A DNA stretch of 64,000 bases from Brevibacillus laterosporus (lineage in GTDB: Bacteria > Bacillota > Bacilli > Brevibacillales > Brevibacillaceae), in NCBI GenBank assembly GCA_007833815.1, contig CP033464.1, forward strand, positions 2,179,501 to 2,243,500. The letters are read 5' to 3'. Made by a program: the position numbers and the translations under genes. The notes beneath the pieces are model-generated. The model saw only the letters and a program-made list of their open reading frames with translations, was not told the origin of the DNA and ran no database searches. Each line of letters begins with the position of its first letter. Position 1 is the first letter of the stretch. This document shows, in pieces, positions 42,791 to 51,848 of the stretch.

Positions 42791-45232
42791 ATGAAAGTAT
42801 CATACCAATGGTTAAAAGAATATGTTGATCTAACGGATATAACACCACAGGATTTAGCGGAAAAAATGACTCGCAGTGGAATCGAAGTAGAGGGTGTAGA
42901 ATCATTAAATAAAGGCGTAACAGGTGTTGTTATCGGTTATGTACAGGAACGTGAAAAACATCCAGATGCAGACCGTCTGAGCGTGTTGAAAGTGGATGTA
43001 GGTCAAGAGGAGCTGTTGCAAATCGTCTGTGGTGCTCAAAACGTGGCACAGGGACAAAAGGTTCCAGTAGCGATGATCGGTGCTGTGCTACCTGAGAACT
43101 TTAAAATCAAAAAATCAAAGCTACGCGGTGTAGAATCTCAAGGGATGATCTGCTCAGCAAAAGAGCTGGGTTTAAACGATAAATTGCTTCCCAAGGATCA
43201 ACAAGAAGGTATTCTAGTTTTACCAGAAGAGGCAGAGCTGGGTGCGGATGCAACCGAGTATTTGGGATTGAATGATCACGTTTTGGAGTTGGGTTTGACT
43301 CCGAATCGTTCCGACTGCTTGAGCATGCTAGGGGTGGCTTATGAAGTAGCGGCGCTTTATGGTCGTGAAGTTAAATTGCCAGATACATCCGTTGTTGAAG
43401 ATGGTGAAGCAAATCCTGTTTCGGTGAAAATTGAAGCTGGGGAGCATTGCTATCAGTATGCAGGTAGACATTTTACCGATGCAGTGATTACAAGCGCACC
43501 ACAATGGATGAAGAACCGTCTGATGGCTGCTGGAACACGTCCAATCAGCAATGTAGTAGATATTACTAACTACGTCTTATTAGAGTACGGACAACCTTTG
43601 CATGCCTTTGATGCAACAGAAGTAGCAGATCGACATATTATCGTGCGTTTGGCACATAAAGATGAAAAGTTAACTACGTTAGATGATCAAGAACGTGCTC
43701 TTGATCAAGAAGCGTTAGTAATTGCTGATAAAGAAAAAGGCTTGGCCATTGCTGGCGTAATGGGAGGAGCTAACTCCGAGATTGTGATCGATACAAAGGA
43801 GATTATCTTAGAATCTGCTTACTTCACACCAGCTTCTATCCGTCGTACGTCTAAAAAGTTGAATCTGCGTACAGAAGGATGCGCCCGTTGGGAGAAGGGT
43901 GTTGACCAATCACGTGTCAGCGCAGCATCCGACCGTGCTGCACACCTGATTCAGAAACTAGCTCATGCAAAGGTATCTAAAGGGGTAGCAGAACAAACGA
44001 TCACGGTAAATCAACCTGTTGTGGTTACAGTTTCACTTACAAAAATTAATGAGCATCTAGGTACCAGCATCACAAAGGAACAAGTGGTAGATATCTTTAC
44101 CCGCTTACAATTCGCATTTGACCAATCGGAACAAGCAGATGGAGTGTTGTTTACAGTGACGGTCCCTACACGTCGTAGCGACATTACATTATCCGAGGAT
44201 CTGATTGAAGAAGTGGCGCGCCTCTATGGCTATGATCTTATTCCGGTGACACTACCAGGTGGAGAATCAATCCAAGGGAAGCTAACCAAAGAACAACAAT
44301 TGCGCCGTATTACTCGTCATCATCTGATCGGTGCAGGGTTATCTGAGACGATTTCCTATGCATTGTTACACCCAGATAAGCTGGCACAATTCAGTGGGTT
44401 ACAAGAAGAACGCAAATTGCATCCAGTACCATTAGCTATGCCAATTAGCGAAGAGCATAGTGTATTACGCACGAACTTGCTAGCAAGCCTTGTAGAGACC
44501 GCTACGTATAACAAGAATAGACAAAACCAAGATTTAGCTTTCTTTGAACTAGGCCATGTATTCCTATCCGAACAGGAAGAATTAAGTGAACAACCAGAAC
44601 AACGTTTGTATCTAGGGGGTCTTTTGACAGGCCAATGGATGCCAGTGAATTGGATGGGTGTGAAAGCTCCTGTTGAGTTTTATACAGTAAAAGGATTGGT
44701 TGAATCCTTGTTTAGCCGTTTGGGCGTAAACCCACTTGACGTAACGTATGTTGCAAATAAAGGTCGTAAAGGTATGCATCCTGGTCGTACAGCTGATGTA
44801 ATGGTGGAAGGTGAATTGATCGGGTATGTAGGACAGCTTCATCCTCAAGCTGAGAAGGATCATGATTTAGATGAAACCTATGTCTTCCAATTTGATCTAC
44901 AATGTTTATTCAGTTTTGCAGCAGATCTTACTGACTACAAACCATTGCCGAAATTCCCTGCTGTAACCCGCGACTTGGCGTTAGTAGTAGAACGTGATTT
45001 GCCGGTTGCACAGCTAGAATCAATCATTCGTGAAGAGTCAGGTGAGTTACTTGAGTCTGTTACCTTGTTTGATATTTACACAGGAGAGCGAATCGCCTCT
45101 GACAAAAAGAGCGTAGCTTATTCAATTGTGTATCGCCATCCAGAGAGAACCTTGCAGGATGAAGAAGTGCAAGAGATAACAGGCAAAGTTATTGAGGCAT
45201 TGACCAAGGCGGGAGCAGAATTACGCTCCTAG
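42791..45232 (+). CDS. pheT: Phenylalanyl-tRNA synthetase beta subunit
   Basis: This 813-residue subunit has the full bacterial domain set: a tRNA-binding OB domain (VIGYVQEREKHPDADRLSV, residues 40-150), the B3/4 editing domain (near 205-375), B5 (from 405), the catalytic-like core and the C-terminal FDX-ACB domain (KFPAVTRDLALVV, from about 718). The start is ATG 42791, with AAGGGG somewhat far upstream. It is cotranscribed with pheS under T-box control. All parts are present and the length is normal. Confidence 0.97.
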   Translation: MKVSYQWLKEYVDLTDITPQDLAEKMTRSGIEVEGVESLNKGVTGVVIGYVQEREKHPDADRLSVLKVDVGQEELLQIVCGAQNVAQGQKVPVAMIGAVLPENFKIKKSKLRGVESQGMICSAKELGLNDKLLPKDQQEGILVLPEEAELGADATEYLGLNDHVLELGLTPNRSDCLSMLGVAYEVAALYGREVKLPDTSVVEDGEANPVSVKIEAGEHCYQYAGRHFTDAVITSAPQWMKNRLMAAGTRPISNVVDITNYVLLEYGQPLHAFDATEVADRHIIVRLAHKDEKLTTLDDQERALDQEALVIADKEKGLAIAGVMGGANSEIVIDTKEIILESAYFTPASIRRTSKKLNLRTEGCARWEKGVDQSRVSAASDRAAHLIQKLAHAKVSKGVAEQTITVNQPVVVTVSLTKINEHLGTSITKEQVVDIFTRLQFAFDQSEQADGVLFTVTVPTRRSDITLSEDLIEEVARLYGYDLIPVTLPGGESIQGKLTKEQQLRRITRHHLIGAGLSETISYALLHPDKLAQFSGLQEERKLHPVPLAMPISEEHSVLRTNLLASLVETATYNKNRQNQDLAFFELGHVFLSEQEELSEQPEQRLYLGGLLTGQWMPVNWMGVKAPVEFYTVKGLVESLFSRLGVNPLDVTYVANKGRKGMHPGRTADVMVEGELIGYVGQLHPQAEKDHDLDETYVFQFDLQCLFSFAADLTDYKPLPKFPAVTRDLALVVERDLPVAQLESIIREESGELLESVTLFDIYTGERIASDKKSVAYSIVYRHPERTLQDEEVQEITGKVIEALTKAGAELRS

Positions 45233-45328
45233 TAAATACCTCCACCAATTTCCTTGACGAATACAGTCATTTTCAGTAACCTAGTAGTAATGAGCGTATA
45301 GTCGGGCTATTTCAAGGAGGAAGACTCC

Positions 45329-45607
45329 GTGCAGGAAGATGGGAAAAATCGTTTGTCAGTCGAAATCTATGGTCAACAGTATCGCCTGAGCGGAAAGGCT
45401 AGTAGTAGCCACATGCGCATGGTAGCCAGATACGTTGACGATAAAATGAAAGAAATCGCGCAGGGGAACTTTCGCTTGGATACAGCTAAGATTGCTGTGT
45501 TGAGCTCGGTAAATATTGCTGATGAGTATTTCCGTCTGCGGCAGGAGTATGAGGAATTGCTCAGACTGTTGCAAGAAGATGCTAGCAAAATGCCTACAAA
45601 CGATTAA
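45329..45607 (+). CDS. zapA: Cell division protein ZapA
   Basis: This 92-residue protein starts at GTG 45329, eight bases after AAGGAGG. It has LSVEIYGQQYRLSG near the N-terminus, MRMVARYVDDKMKEIAQG in the middle and a C-terminal coiled coil with VLSSVNIADEYFRLRQEYEELL, the ZapA pattern. ZapA binds and bundles FtsZ filaments at mid-cell. In B. subtilis it lies between rnhC and the cvpA-polX-mutS2 genes; rnhC is missing here. Confidence 0.9.
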   Translation: MQEDGKNRLSVEIYGQQYRLSGKASSSHMRMVARYVDDKMKEIAQGNFRLDTAKIAVLSSVNIADEYFRLRQEYEELLRLLQEDASKMPTND

Positions 45608-45634
45608 CATACAACATAGACCGTATGAAGTCAC

Positions 45635-45668
45635 AGGGCTGTTGGGAAACTATCTCAACAGCCCTTTC
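45635..45668 (+). terminator. Terminator after zapA
   Basis: AGGGCTGTTG pairs with CAACAGCCCT, followed by TT and T-rich sequence. Confidence 0.85.
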
Positions 45669-45701
45669 GTATACCATAGGAGCTGAGATTACCAATATGC
45701 A

Positions 45702-45727
45702 AAAAGACCGCCTATAGGCAGTCTTTT
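45702..45727. terminator. Terminator after the holin-4-like gene (bidirectional)
   Basis: AAAGACCGCC-TATA-GGCAGTCTTT forms a short stem with T-runs on both strands. It is placed to end the leftward gene. Confidence 0.7.
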
Positions 45728-45791
45728 CCACACAGCTAAAAAATGCGAGTATGTGTTTTCCTTGCTAGTACTGATTCAAAGACGAGCTTCA

Positions 45792-46145
45792 TTAATCTCC
45801 GTTGCGCATGTCCATCTTGCTTTTAATTGGGATAAACAAGTCGATAATCCCAATGACCAAGGAAGCGAGCAAGGCGCCTAGCACAGTGACGCGGAAGCCT
45901 GGTACCAAAAATTGAGTTAAGTAGATGACGATAGCACTTACGACGAAGCCGACAATCCCACGATTATAGGGAGAGGTTTTATCACCAAAAATGCTTTCGA
46001 CTCCCCAACCAATAAGGGCAATAACAACCGCAGCAATCAAAGCGGTCCAAAAGCCGTTAACGGCAAAGCCCGGTACTAGGAACCCGACGAACATCAGAAC
46101 AATTGCGGCAACGATAAAGCGAATAACGTGACGCATAAAACTCAT
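45792..46145 (-). CDS. Phage-holin-4-like (YvlD-type) membrane protein
   Basis: This 117-residue protein has four hydrophobic helices. The repeated LVPGFxV phrase (FLVPGFAVNGFWTALIAA near residue 22 and FLVPGFRVTVLGALLAS near 80) is typical of the holin family 4, superfamily IV, which includes B. subtilis YvlD. Despite the name these are chromosomal membrane proteins, sometimes linked to envelope stress. AAAGGAGG precedes the ATG. It is a single-gene unit facing opposite to its neighbours. Confidence 0.82.
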   Translation of the reverse strand: MSFMRHVIRFIVAAIVLMFVGFLVPGFAVNGFWTALIAAVVIALIGWGVESIFGDKTSPYNRGIVGFVVSAIVIYLTQFLVPGFRVTVLGALLASLVIGIIDLFIPIKSKMDMRNGD

Positions 46146-46285
46146 AAACCATTCCTCCTTTAATAGGGTAGGTGTACGTTTTCATTTTGGCTTATCACCG
46201 TATAAAGTATGTAAAATAGGTGGCATGTAATTATTTCAATGGGCAACTTACCCAACTGGGATTGACTCCTCTTGAAATGGTTTTT

Positions 46286-46315
46286 GTAGCTTCAAACATG
46301 CTACATGGTATAATA
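46286..46315 (+). promoter_or_regulatory. mutS2 promoter with a small inverted repeat
   Basis: An extended -10, TG-G-TATAAT, is at 46307-46315. TGTAGC (46286-46291) and GCTACA (46301-46306) form an inverted repeat filling the -35 to -10 interval, a possible operator. Confidence 0.5.
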
Positions 46316-46348
46316 GGATGATGATTAGATAAGAAGGGGGCAGCATTC

Positions 46349-48706
46349 GTGGAGCGAAGGATTTTACGAACACTAGAATTTAATAAAATCATCGCCATGC
46401 TGATGGAGAAAACCACATCAGAACTCGGACGAGAACTGGCTGAGGCACTTGAGCCTTTTATCCATATAGATGTTGTTCGTCATGCTCAAAGACAAACGGA
46501 GGAAGCAAGCACGATACTACGTGTCAAAGGAAGCGTGCCATTGGGCGGTATCCGCAATATCCGTGGTCCGATCCAACGTGCTCGGCTGAACTCGATTATA
46601 GCGCCGATGGAACTACTTGATATTGCTACTACCTTGCATGCGGGACGTCGTCTTAAACAATTTATTAGCGATATCTCCGAGGAAAATGAGTTATCCATTT
46701 TGCAGGACTTGGTAGATCGGATTGAGGGGCTACGTGAATTAGAAACCGAAATAAAACGCTGTATTGATGACAATGGTGAAGTGGTGGACAGCGCTAGCCT
46801 TGAATTGCGCCAGATTCGGCAGGAGATTAGAAGCTCTGAAGCACGAATTCGTGAAAAGCTTGATCAGATGACTCGTTCTTCATCCACACAAAAAATGCTG
46901 ATGGAAAACATTGTAACGATACGTGGAGATCGCTTTGTTATTCCAGTAAAACAGGAGTATCGCTCGCATTTTGGCGGTATTGTACACGATCAATCTGCCT
47001 CAGGGGCTACGCTGTTTATTGAGCCAGAAGTGATTGTGTCGATGAATAACAAGCTACGCGAGGCGAGACTAAAAGAAGAGCATGAAGTTGAACGCATTCT
47101 TTATACGTTAACCGTACTAGTAGCAGATCATGTGGAAATGCTGTTGGAGAATTTATCTGTGCTGGCCGAACTTGATTTTATTTTTGCAAAAGCACAGTTG
47201 GCATACAGCATGAAAGCTATAAGCCCGAAATTAAATGAAGAAGGCTACGTTTTGCTTAAAAAAGGACGCCATCCGCTGATTGATCCAAAGGTGGTCGTAC
47301 CACTCGATGTAGAATTAGGCAAAGAGTATACAGGTATTGTAGTCACTGGTCCTAATACTGGAGGTAAGACCGTATCCATTAAAACGTTAGGCTTATTGTC
47401 CTTAATGACGATGGCAGGGCTTCATATACCAGCGCAGGAAGAAACCGAGATGGCGATATTTTCCTCCATCTTTGCAGATATAGGTGATGAGCAATCAATT
47501 GAGCAGAGCTTATCTACATTCTCTAGTCATTTGACTAACATCATTCGTATATTAGATCAAATGGATGAAAAAAGTCTTGTGCTGTTTGACGAGCTAGGAG
47601 CAGGCACAGACCCTACTGAGGGTGCAGCGCTTGCGATGTCCATTTTGGATTTTGTGCTAGCTAAAGGGGCTAGGTTAGTAGCTACGACGCATTATAGTGA
47701 ATTAAAAGCATATGCATACGATACACCGGAAGTAATTAACGCCAGTGTAGAGTTCGATGTACAAACCCTGCGTCCAACCTATCGGCTGTTGGTTGGGGTT
47801 CCTGGTCGTTCCAATGCATTTGCGATTGCAGCTCGTCTTGGCTTAAACGAGCAAATAATTGATAAGGCTCGTCGTTCTGTGTCTACAGAGGAGAATCAGG
47901 TAGAAAAAATGATTGCCTCTTTAGAATCCAACAAAAAAACAGCAGAAAAAGAGCGTGAAGCTGCCGAAAACATTCGTAAACAAGCGGAAGAAATGCGTCA
48001 GCAAGTAGATGAGGAGCGTCGTCAATTCGCAGAAACCAAAAATCGATTGCTTGAAAAAGCGGAAGAAGAGGCACGTATTGCGGTGCAGCTAGCCCGTGAG
48101 GAAGCAGAGGAAATCATTCGCGAATTGCGTCAGATGCGTAAAGAAGGTGTTGATTTTAAAGAACATCGCCTGATTGATGCTAAACAACGGTTAGGAAATG
48201 CTGTGTTAGAACTGGAAAAAGAAAAAGTGAAAAAACCAGCTAAAGCCGTTCGTGCTACTCAGATTAAGGTTGGCGACGAAGTGATGGTCGATAGCTTTGG
48301 ACAAAAGGGAACCGTCTTGGATAAGGTATCAAGCTCTGAATTCTTAGTCCAGCTTGGAATTATTAAAATGAAAGTCAAAAAAGATGATATGCATGTGGTG
48401 AAAGAATCGGTTCAACCGAAGAAACCAGTGCAGTATACGACCATAAAAAGAGAAGCCAGTAGCATTAAATTAGATCTGGATCTACGCGGATATAATGTAG
48501 AGGATAGCATTCAAGAAATAGATCGTTATCTGGATGATGCGGTATTATCAGGTTTTCACAAGGTATCAATTATTCATGGTAATGGTACTGGGGTTTTGCG
48601 CAAAGGTGTACATGAATTTTTGCGCCGCCATCGTAGCGTCAAATCATTTCGCTTAGGTGGTCAAGGTGAGGGTGGCGTGGGTGCTACCATTGTAGAATTG
48701 AAATAG
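46349..48706 (+). CDS. mutS2: MutS2 ATPase/endonuclease (RqcU-type)
   Basis: This 785-residue protein starts at GTG 46349 after AAGGGGG. The core and clamp region is followed by Walker A TGPNTGGKTVSIKT near residue 333, Walker B LVLFDELGAGTDPTEG near 410 and the histidine switch ATTHYSELK near 450. A long charged coiled coil (about 515-635) and a C-terminal Smr nuclease domain follow (LDLRGYNVEDSI near 710, IIHGNGTGVLRKGV near 745). MutS2 has been linked to suppression of recombination and, in Bacillus, to rescue of collided ribosomes. The cvpA and polX genes that precede it in B. subtilis are absent here. Confidence 0.96.
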   Translation: MERRILRTLEFNKIIAMLMEKTTSELGRELAEALEPFIHIDVVRHAQRQTEEASTILRVKGSVPLGGIRNIRGPIQRARLNSIIAPMELLDIATTLHAGRRLKQFISDISEENELSILQDLVDRIEGLRELETEIKRCIDDNGEVVDSASLELRQIRQEIRSSEARIREKLDQMTRSSSTQKMLMENIVTIRGDRFVIPVKQEYRSHFGGIVHDQSASGATLFIEPEVIVSMNNKLREARLKEEHEVERILYTLTVLVADHVEMLLENLSVLAELDFIFAKAQLAYSMKAISPKLNEEGYVLLKKGRHPLIDPKVVVPLDVELGKEYTGIVVTGPNTGGKTVSIKTLGLLSLMTMAGLHIPAQEETEMAIFSSIFADIGDEQSIEQSLSTFSSHLTNIIRILDQMDEKSLVLFDELGAGTDPTEGAALAMSILDFVLAKGARLVATTHYSELKAYAYDTPEVINASVEFDVQTLRPTYRLLVGVPGRSNAFAIAARLGLNEQIIDKARRSVSTEENQVEKMIASLESNKKTAEKEREAAENIRKQAEEMRQQVDEERRQFAETKNRLLEKAEEEARIAVQLAREEAEEIIRELRQMRKEGVDFKEHRLIDAKQRLGNAVLELEKEKVKKPAKAVRATQIKVGDEVMVDSFGQKGTVLDKVSSSEFLVQLGIIKMKVKKDDMHVVKESVQPKKPVQYTTIKREASSIKLDLDLRGYNVEDSIQEIDRYLDDAVLSGFHKVSIIHGNGTGVLRKGVHEFLRRHRSVKSFRLGGQGEGGVGATIVELK

Positions 48707-48724
48707 CGGGGAGGAGAGCCTTTT

Positions 48725-49135
48725 ATGGCGATCTTATTTCAAAATACGTATCTGGCCACTGCAACCTATTTTGCGGTGACAGGTCTTGCGATGATTCTGT
48801 TTATCTCTATCTTTGAACTGGTCACGAAATATCGGGTCTGGGTTGAATTAAAAAAGGGAAATCTCGCTGTAGCAATGGCAACAGGCGGTAAGATATTTGG
48901 GATCGCCAATATCTTCCGGTTTTCCATCCAACAACATGAGAAGCTAGGAGCATTCTTACTACATGCTAGCTACGGATTTTTATTGATGCTACTTGCCTAC
49001 TTTATCTTTGAATTTATGACACCAAGTCTCAAGATCGATCATGAAATCGAGCAAGATAACCGCGCAATCGGGCTGATTTCCATGTTTCTTTCCATTGGTT
49101 TTTCGTACATCATTGGAGCTAGTTTGGTGGTGTAG
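48725..49135 (+). CDS. DUF350 membrane protein (YshE-like)
   Basis: This 136-residue protein has four predicted helices. TYFAVTGLAMILFISIFELVTKY near residue 14 and GGKIFGIANIFRFSI near 54 fit DUF350. It follows mutS2 by 18 bp with GGGAGGAGAG upstream and is probably cotranscribed, matching the mutS2-yshE order of B. subtilis. Function unknown. Confidence 0.82.
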   Translation: MAILFQNTYLATATYFAVTGLAMILFISIFELVTKYRVWVELKKGNLAVAMATGGKIFGIANIFRFSIQQHEKLGAFLLHASYGFLLMLLAYFIFEFMTPSLKIDHEIEQDNRAIGLISMFLSIGFSYIIGASLVV

Positions 49136-49300
49136 TGCGATGCCTACATGTAAAAAGAGAAATGTAAGAAATTCAGAAAGATAAATCAAAGCGTAATCAG
49201 GACGGCAAATTTTGTGAATGGCTGTCCTTTTTGCGTTAGGCAGGGTATAATATGGCTTTGAGAAGGATAGAAAGAATCTCTCGTGGTGGGGGGCAGCAAT

Positions 49301-49375
49301 TTGGATAAACTATACAAAGCATTGTTTATTTGCGGCCTTGTTTTTCTGGGGTTAGGAATTTACTATCTATCGTAG
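49301..49375 (+). CDS. Candidate 24-residue single-pass membrane peptide
   Basis: A short frame starts at TTG 49301 and ends at TAG 49373-49375. GGTGGGGGG (49285-49293) lies about seven bases before the TTG. The product begins MDKLYKALF and is then almost wholly hydrophobic, ending IYYLS. It stands between DUF350 and the nucleotide-sugar dehydrogenase gene. Its size keeps it below usual annotation limits. The strong ribosome site and charge-then-helix pattern support it; no homologue is known to me. Confidence 0.45.
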   Translation: MDKLYKALFICGLVFLGLGIYYLS

Positions 49376-49429
49376 TTACTACATACGTAGCATATATACG
49401 TGGAGAGACAGAGGAAAGAGGAGATTATT

Positions 49430-50728
49430 ATGACACATCCTATTCGTGTCGCGGTTGTAGGCCTTGGTTTTGTAGGTTTGCCGCTCGCATTAACCTACGC
49501 GATGAAAGGTGCAAAAGTAGTCGGAATCGATGTTTCTGAACAACTTGTGAAAGAAACAAACGCGGGAAAATCTCATCATCTGGAAGCATATAAAGGCAAG
49601 ACATTGCCAGAAATTTTACAAGAACAGGTGGAGGCAGGACGTTTTCATGCCACTACTTCTTATGAAGAAGCACAGCAACAGGTTGACCACTATATCGTAA
49701 CAGTAGGTATCCCTGTTAAAAATGGTGACCCCGAGTTGCAATATTTGAAAAGCGCTGCTCAATCTTTAGGACGTCAGCTCAAAAAAGGCGATCACGTCAT
49801 GATCCGCAGTACCGTAATTCCTGGTACAACAGAAGAAGTCGTGAAACCATTTCTAGAAGAAGTGAGTGGCATGACAGCAGGCGAGGATTTCTATCTGAGT
49901 TATTGCTCTGAGCGTATTGCAGAAGGACGGGCTTTCGAAGAGTTTATTCATATGCCACTTGCCTTAGGTGGTATTAATGAAGCGAGTGCAGCGAAAGGAA
50001 AAGAATTGCTTTCCTTTATTAGCGAGACGGAGATTACCATTACAGATATTCGGGTAGTGGAAGCCTCTAAGGTTATTGAGAACATTCAACGTGACGTAAA
50101 TATTGCGATGGTTCAAGAGTTTGCGAGATTTGCGGAAGCGGCAGATATCGATGTATTTGAATTAATTAAGGTTGCTAACACGCACACTCGCGTAAATTTA
50201 CTAACACCTGGTCCGGGCGTAGGTGGCTATTGTTTGCCAAATGCACTTTATTACTTAGCACCAAAAGCTAAAGAACTAAACGTGGACTTGCCACTCTTGA
50301 CTACTGCACGCAAGATCAACGATGGTATTCCTAATGTGTTGGTAAACATGTTGGAGCAGACACTACAATCTGTAGGGAAACGTTTGAGTGACAGTAAGGT
50401 AGCGGTGTTTGGTCTAGCAATGAAAGATTTCTCCAATGATGATCGCATCAGTCCGGTGCACGATTTTATTGAGATTTTGCTAGCTAAAGGTGTAGAGGTT
50501 ACCTCCTACGATCCTGCTGTCCACACCCCGTATGCTCATAAAAAAGACAGCTTAGAGGCTGCTGTAACAGGTGCAGACGCTTTGGTATTAGCTGCGATGC
50601 AACAGGAGTTCACTGAGCTTGATTGGACAGAAGTTACTGGCAAAATGGCAGCTTCTCCGGTGTTATTAGATATGAAGAATCGCATTCCGCGTACGCTTGA
50701 TGAGCAAGTGAAAGTGAAGCGAATCTAG
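49430..50728 (+). CDS. Nucleotide-sugar (UDP-sugar) dehydrogenase
   Basis: ATG 49430, after AGAGGAGA, gives 432 residues. This NAD-dependent four-electron dehydrogenase family makes UDP-uronic acids. The Rossmann motif is VAVVGLGFVGLPLALTYAMKG at the N-terminus, the catalytic cysteine is in TPGPGVGGYCLPNAL near residue 265, and the C-terminal domain contains VAVFGLAMKDFSNDDRISP near 335. The GPGVGGxC form is closer to UDP-HexNAc dehydrogenases (WecC/WbpA group) than to UDP-glucose dehydrogenase, though the product cannot be fixed. It probably supplies an acidic sugar for the envelope polymer genes that follow. A terminator follows. Confidence 0.88.
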   Translation: MTHPIRVAVVGLGFVGLPLALTYAMKGAKVVGIDVSEQLVKETNAGKSHHLEAYKGKTLPEILQEQVEAGRFHATTSYEEAQQQVDHYIVTVGIPVKNGDPELQYLKSAAQSLGRQLKKGDHVMIRSTVIPGTTEEVVKPFLEEVSGMTAGEDFYLSYCSERIAEGRAFEEFIHMPLALGGINEASAAKGKELLSFISETEITITDIRVVEASKVIENIQRDVNIAMVQEFARFAEAADIDVFELIKVANTHTRVNLLTPGPGVGGYCLPNALYYLAPKAKELNVDLPLLTTARKINDGIPNVLVNMLEQTLQSVGKRLSDSKVAVFGLAMKDFSNDDRISPVHDFIEILLAKGVEVTSYDPAVHTPYAHKKDSLEAAVTGADALVLAAMQQEFTELDWTEVTGKMAASPVLLDMKNRIPRTLDEQVKVKRI

Positions 50729-50739
50729 AATGTAGGAGA

Positions 50740-50791
50740 AAACGTCCTGTCTCTGGTCAGAATTGACGTAAGGGAGCAGGACGTTTTTTTA
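50740..50791 (+). terminator. Terminator after the nucleotide-sugar dehydrogenase gene
   Basis: AACGTCCTG pairs with CAGGACGTT around a 27-nt structured loop, followed by TTTTT. Confidence 0.85.
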
Positions 50792-50830
50792 TCTTGTGAT
50801 CATCAATACGATATGGGAATAGAGGCTATG

Positions 50831-51658
50831 TTAACAAAATGGCACTGAACTAGCCAAATTCATCATTGCACGCATGGTTTTATACATATCAGATTGGTTC
50901 TTTGCGGTATATATAACTTCAGTCGTGTTAGGAATGATTTCAGTTCCCGGCACGATAGAGGCCATCTCAGCTTGACCATAATGAGAGAACTCGATTTTTA
51001 ATTTAAGAGGCAATTCTGTAGTGAGTGGTACTATCTCCTTACAACGCTGCAAAGCAAGGCTAGCTTGTTCCTGGAGAACTTCACGGCTTTCTTTCAAAGA
51101 AAGGCAGATCGCTGAAGTACGAGACGCCGCATACTTAACGATTGCTGTCTGAATGCCAGGAATCAGCTCACGTGCTTCTTCTGCAATTAGATTGTCACCA
51201 GATACCAAGCAAACAGGCACACCGAATAAACCAGCGTAGATGGCATTAAATCCAAATTCGCCTACGACCCGACCATTTATGTACATATTTTTAATTACGC
51301 GAGACATCGTATGGCTAAGAACGCCAGGAACGCCGTGGCGGGTATGGTAGCCGATCAAAAAAGCTGCATCATATGTTTCGTCCAAACCATGCATCATGGA
51401 GTGGTCACGTGGGGTTCCACGTAGCAGGCGAGCTTTCGGATGCAAATCTTCCAAATGAATGTTATTAAGATTTTCATGGCTATCTGCTACCAAGACTTCA
51501 ATAGCACCAGCGGCAATTGCACCTTCAATGACAGCATTTATATCTCCAGTCATATAGGAACGACCTCTTTGATAATTACTGCCTGTTTCGGGATTAATAT
51601 AAGTAGGATCGGTAATACCCGAAATTCCTTCCATATCACAGGAAATAAATACTTTCAC
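50831..51658 (-). CDS. dppA: M55-family D-aminopeptidase (DppA-like)
   Basis: This 275-residue zinc peptidase starts at GTG (complement of 51656-51658). Zinc ligands are visible in FISCDMEGISGI at the N-terminus, the DSHENLNN segment near residue 60, and GYHTRHGVPGVLSHTMS near 104. B. subtilis DppA is a decameric D-Ala-D-Ala or D-Ala-Gly-Gly peptidase in a dipeptide transport operon. No transporter genes are adjacent here, so it may recycle cell-wall D-peptides on its own. I saw no CodY-like box upstream, unlike B. subtilis dppA. Confidence 0.9.
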   Translation of the reverse strand: MKVFISCDMEGISGITDPTYINPETGSNYQRGRSYMTGDINAVIEGAIAAGAIEVLVADSHENLNNIHLEDLHPKARLLRGTPRDHSMMHGLDETYDAAFLIGYHTRHGVPGVLSHTMSRVIKNMYINGRVVGEFGFNAIYAGLFGVPVCLVSGDNLIAEEARELIPGIQTAIVKYAASRTSAICLSLKESREVLQEQASLALQRCKEIVPLTTELPLKLKIEFSHYGQAEMASIVPGTEIIPNTTEVIYTAKNQSDMYKTMRAMMNLASSVPFC

Positions 51659-51723
51659 GATTACTCACAACCTTTCTATGTAGTTCCTCTTTTATTGTAC
51701 AAGGATTCAGATATTGAGACAAA

Positions 51724-51770
51724 GAAAAAACGACTTCGTACGCTTGGATGGAGCGAAAGGAAGTCGTTCT
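51724..51770 (-). terminator. Terminator after the leftward glycosyltransferase gene
   Basis: On the minus strand AACGACTTC pairs with GAAGTCGTT and is followed by six T. The plus strand also has a short T-run. Confidence 0.8.
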
Positions 51771-51848
51771 TGTGTACATTGATAATCAGTAGTACAAGGT
51801 AATGCCTAGCTACATTTACATCTGATCAACTAGAGTTGTACGATCAGG

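Noticed and set aside
45792..46145. Prophage remnant suggested by the holin-like protein
   Set aside because: The holin-4 name is historical; the protein fits the chromosomal YvlD type and no phage genes surround it.
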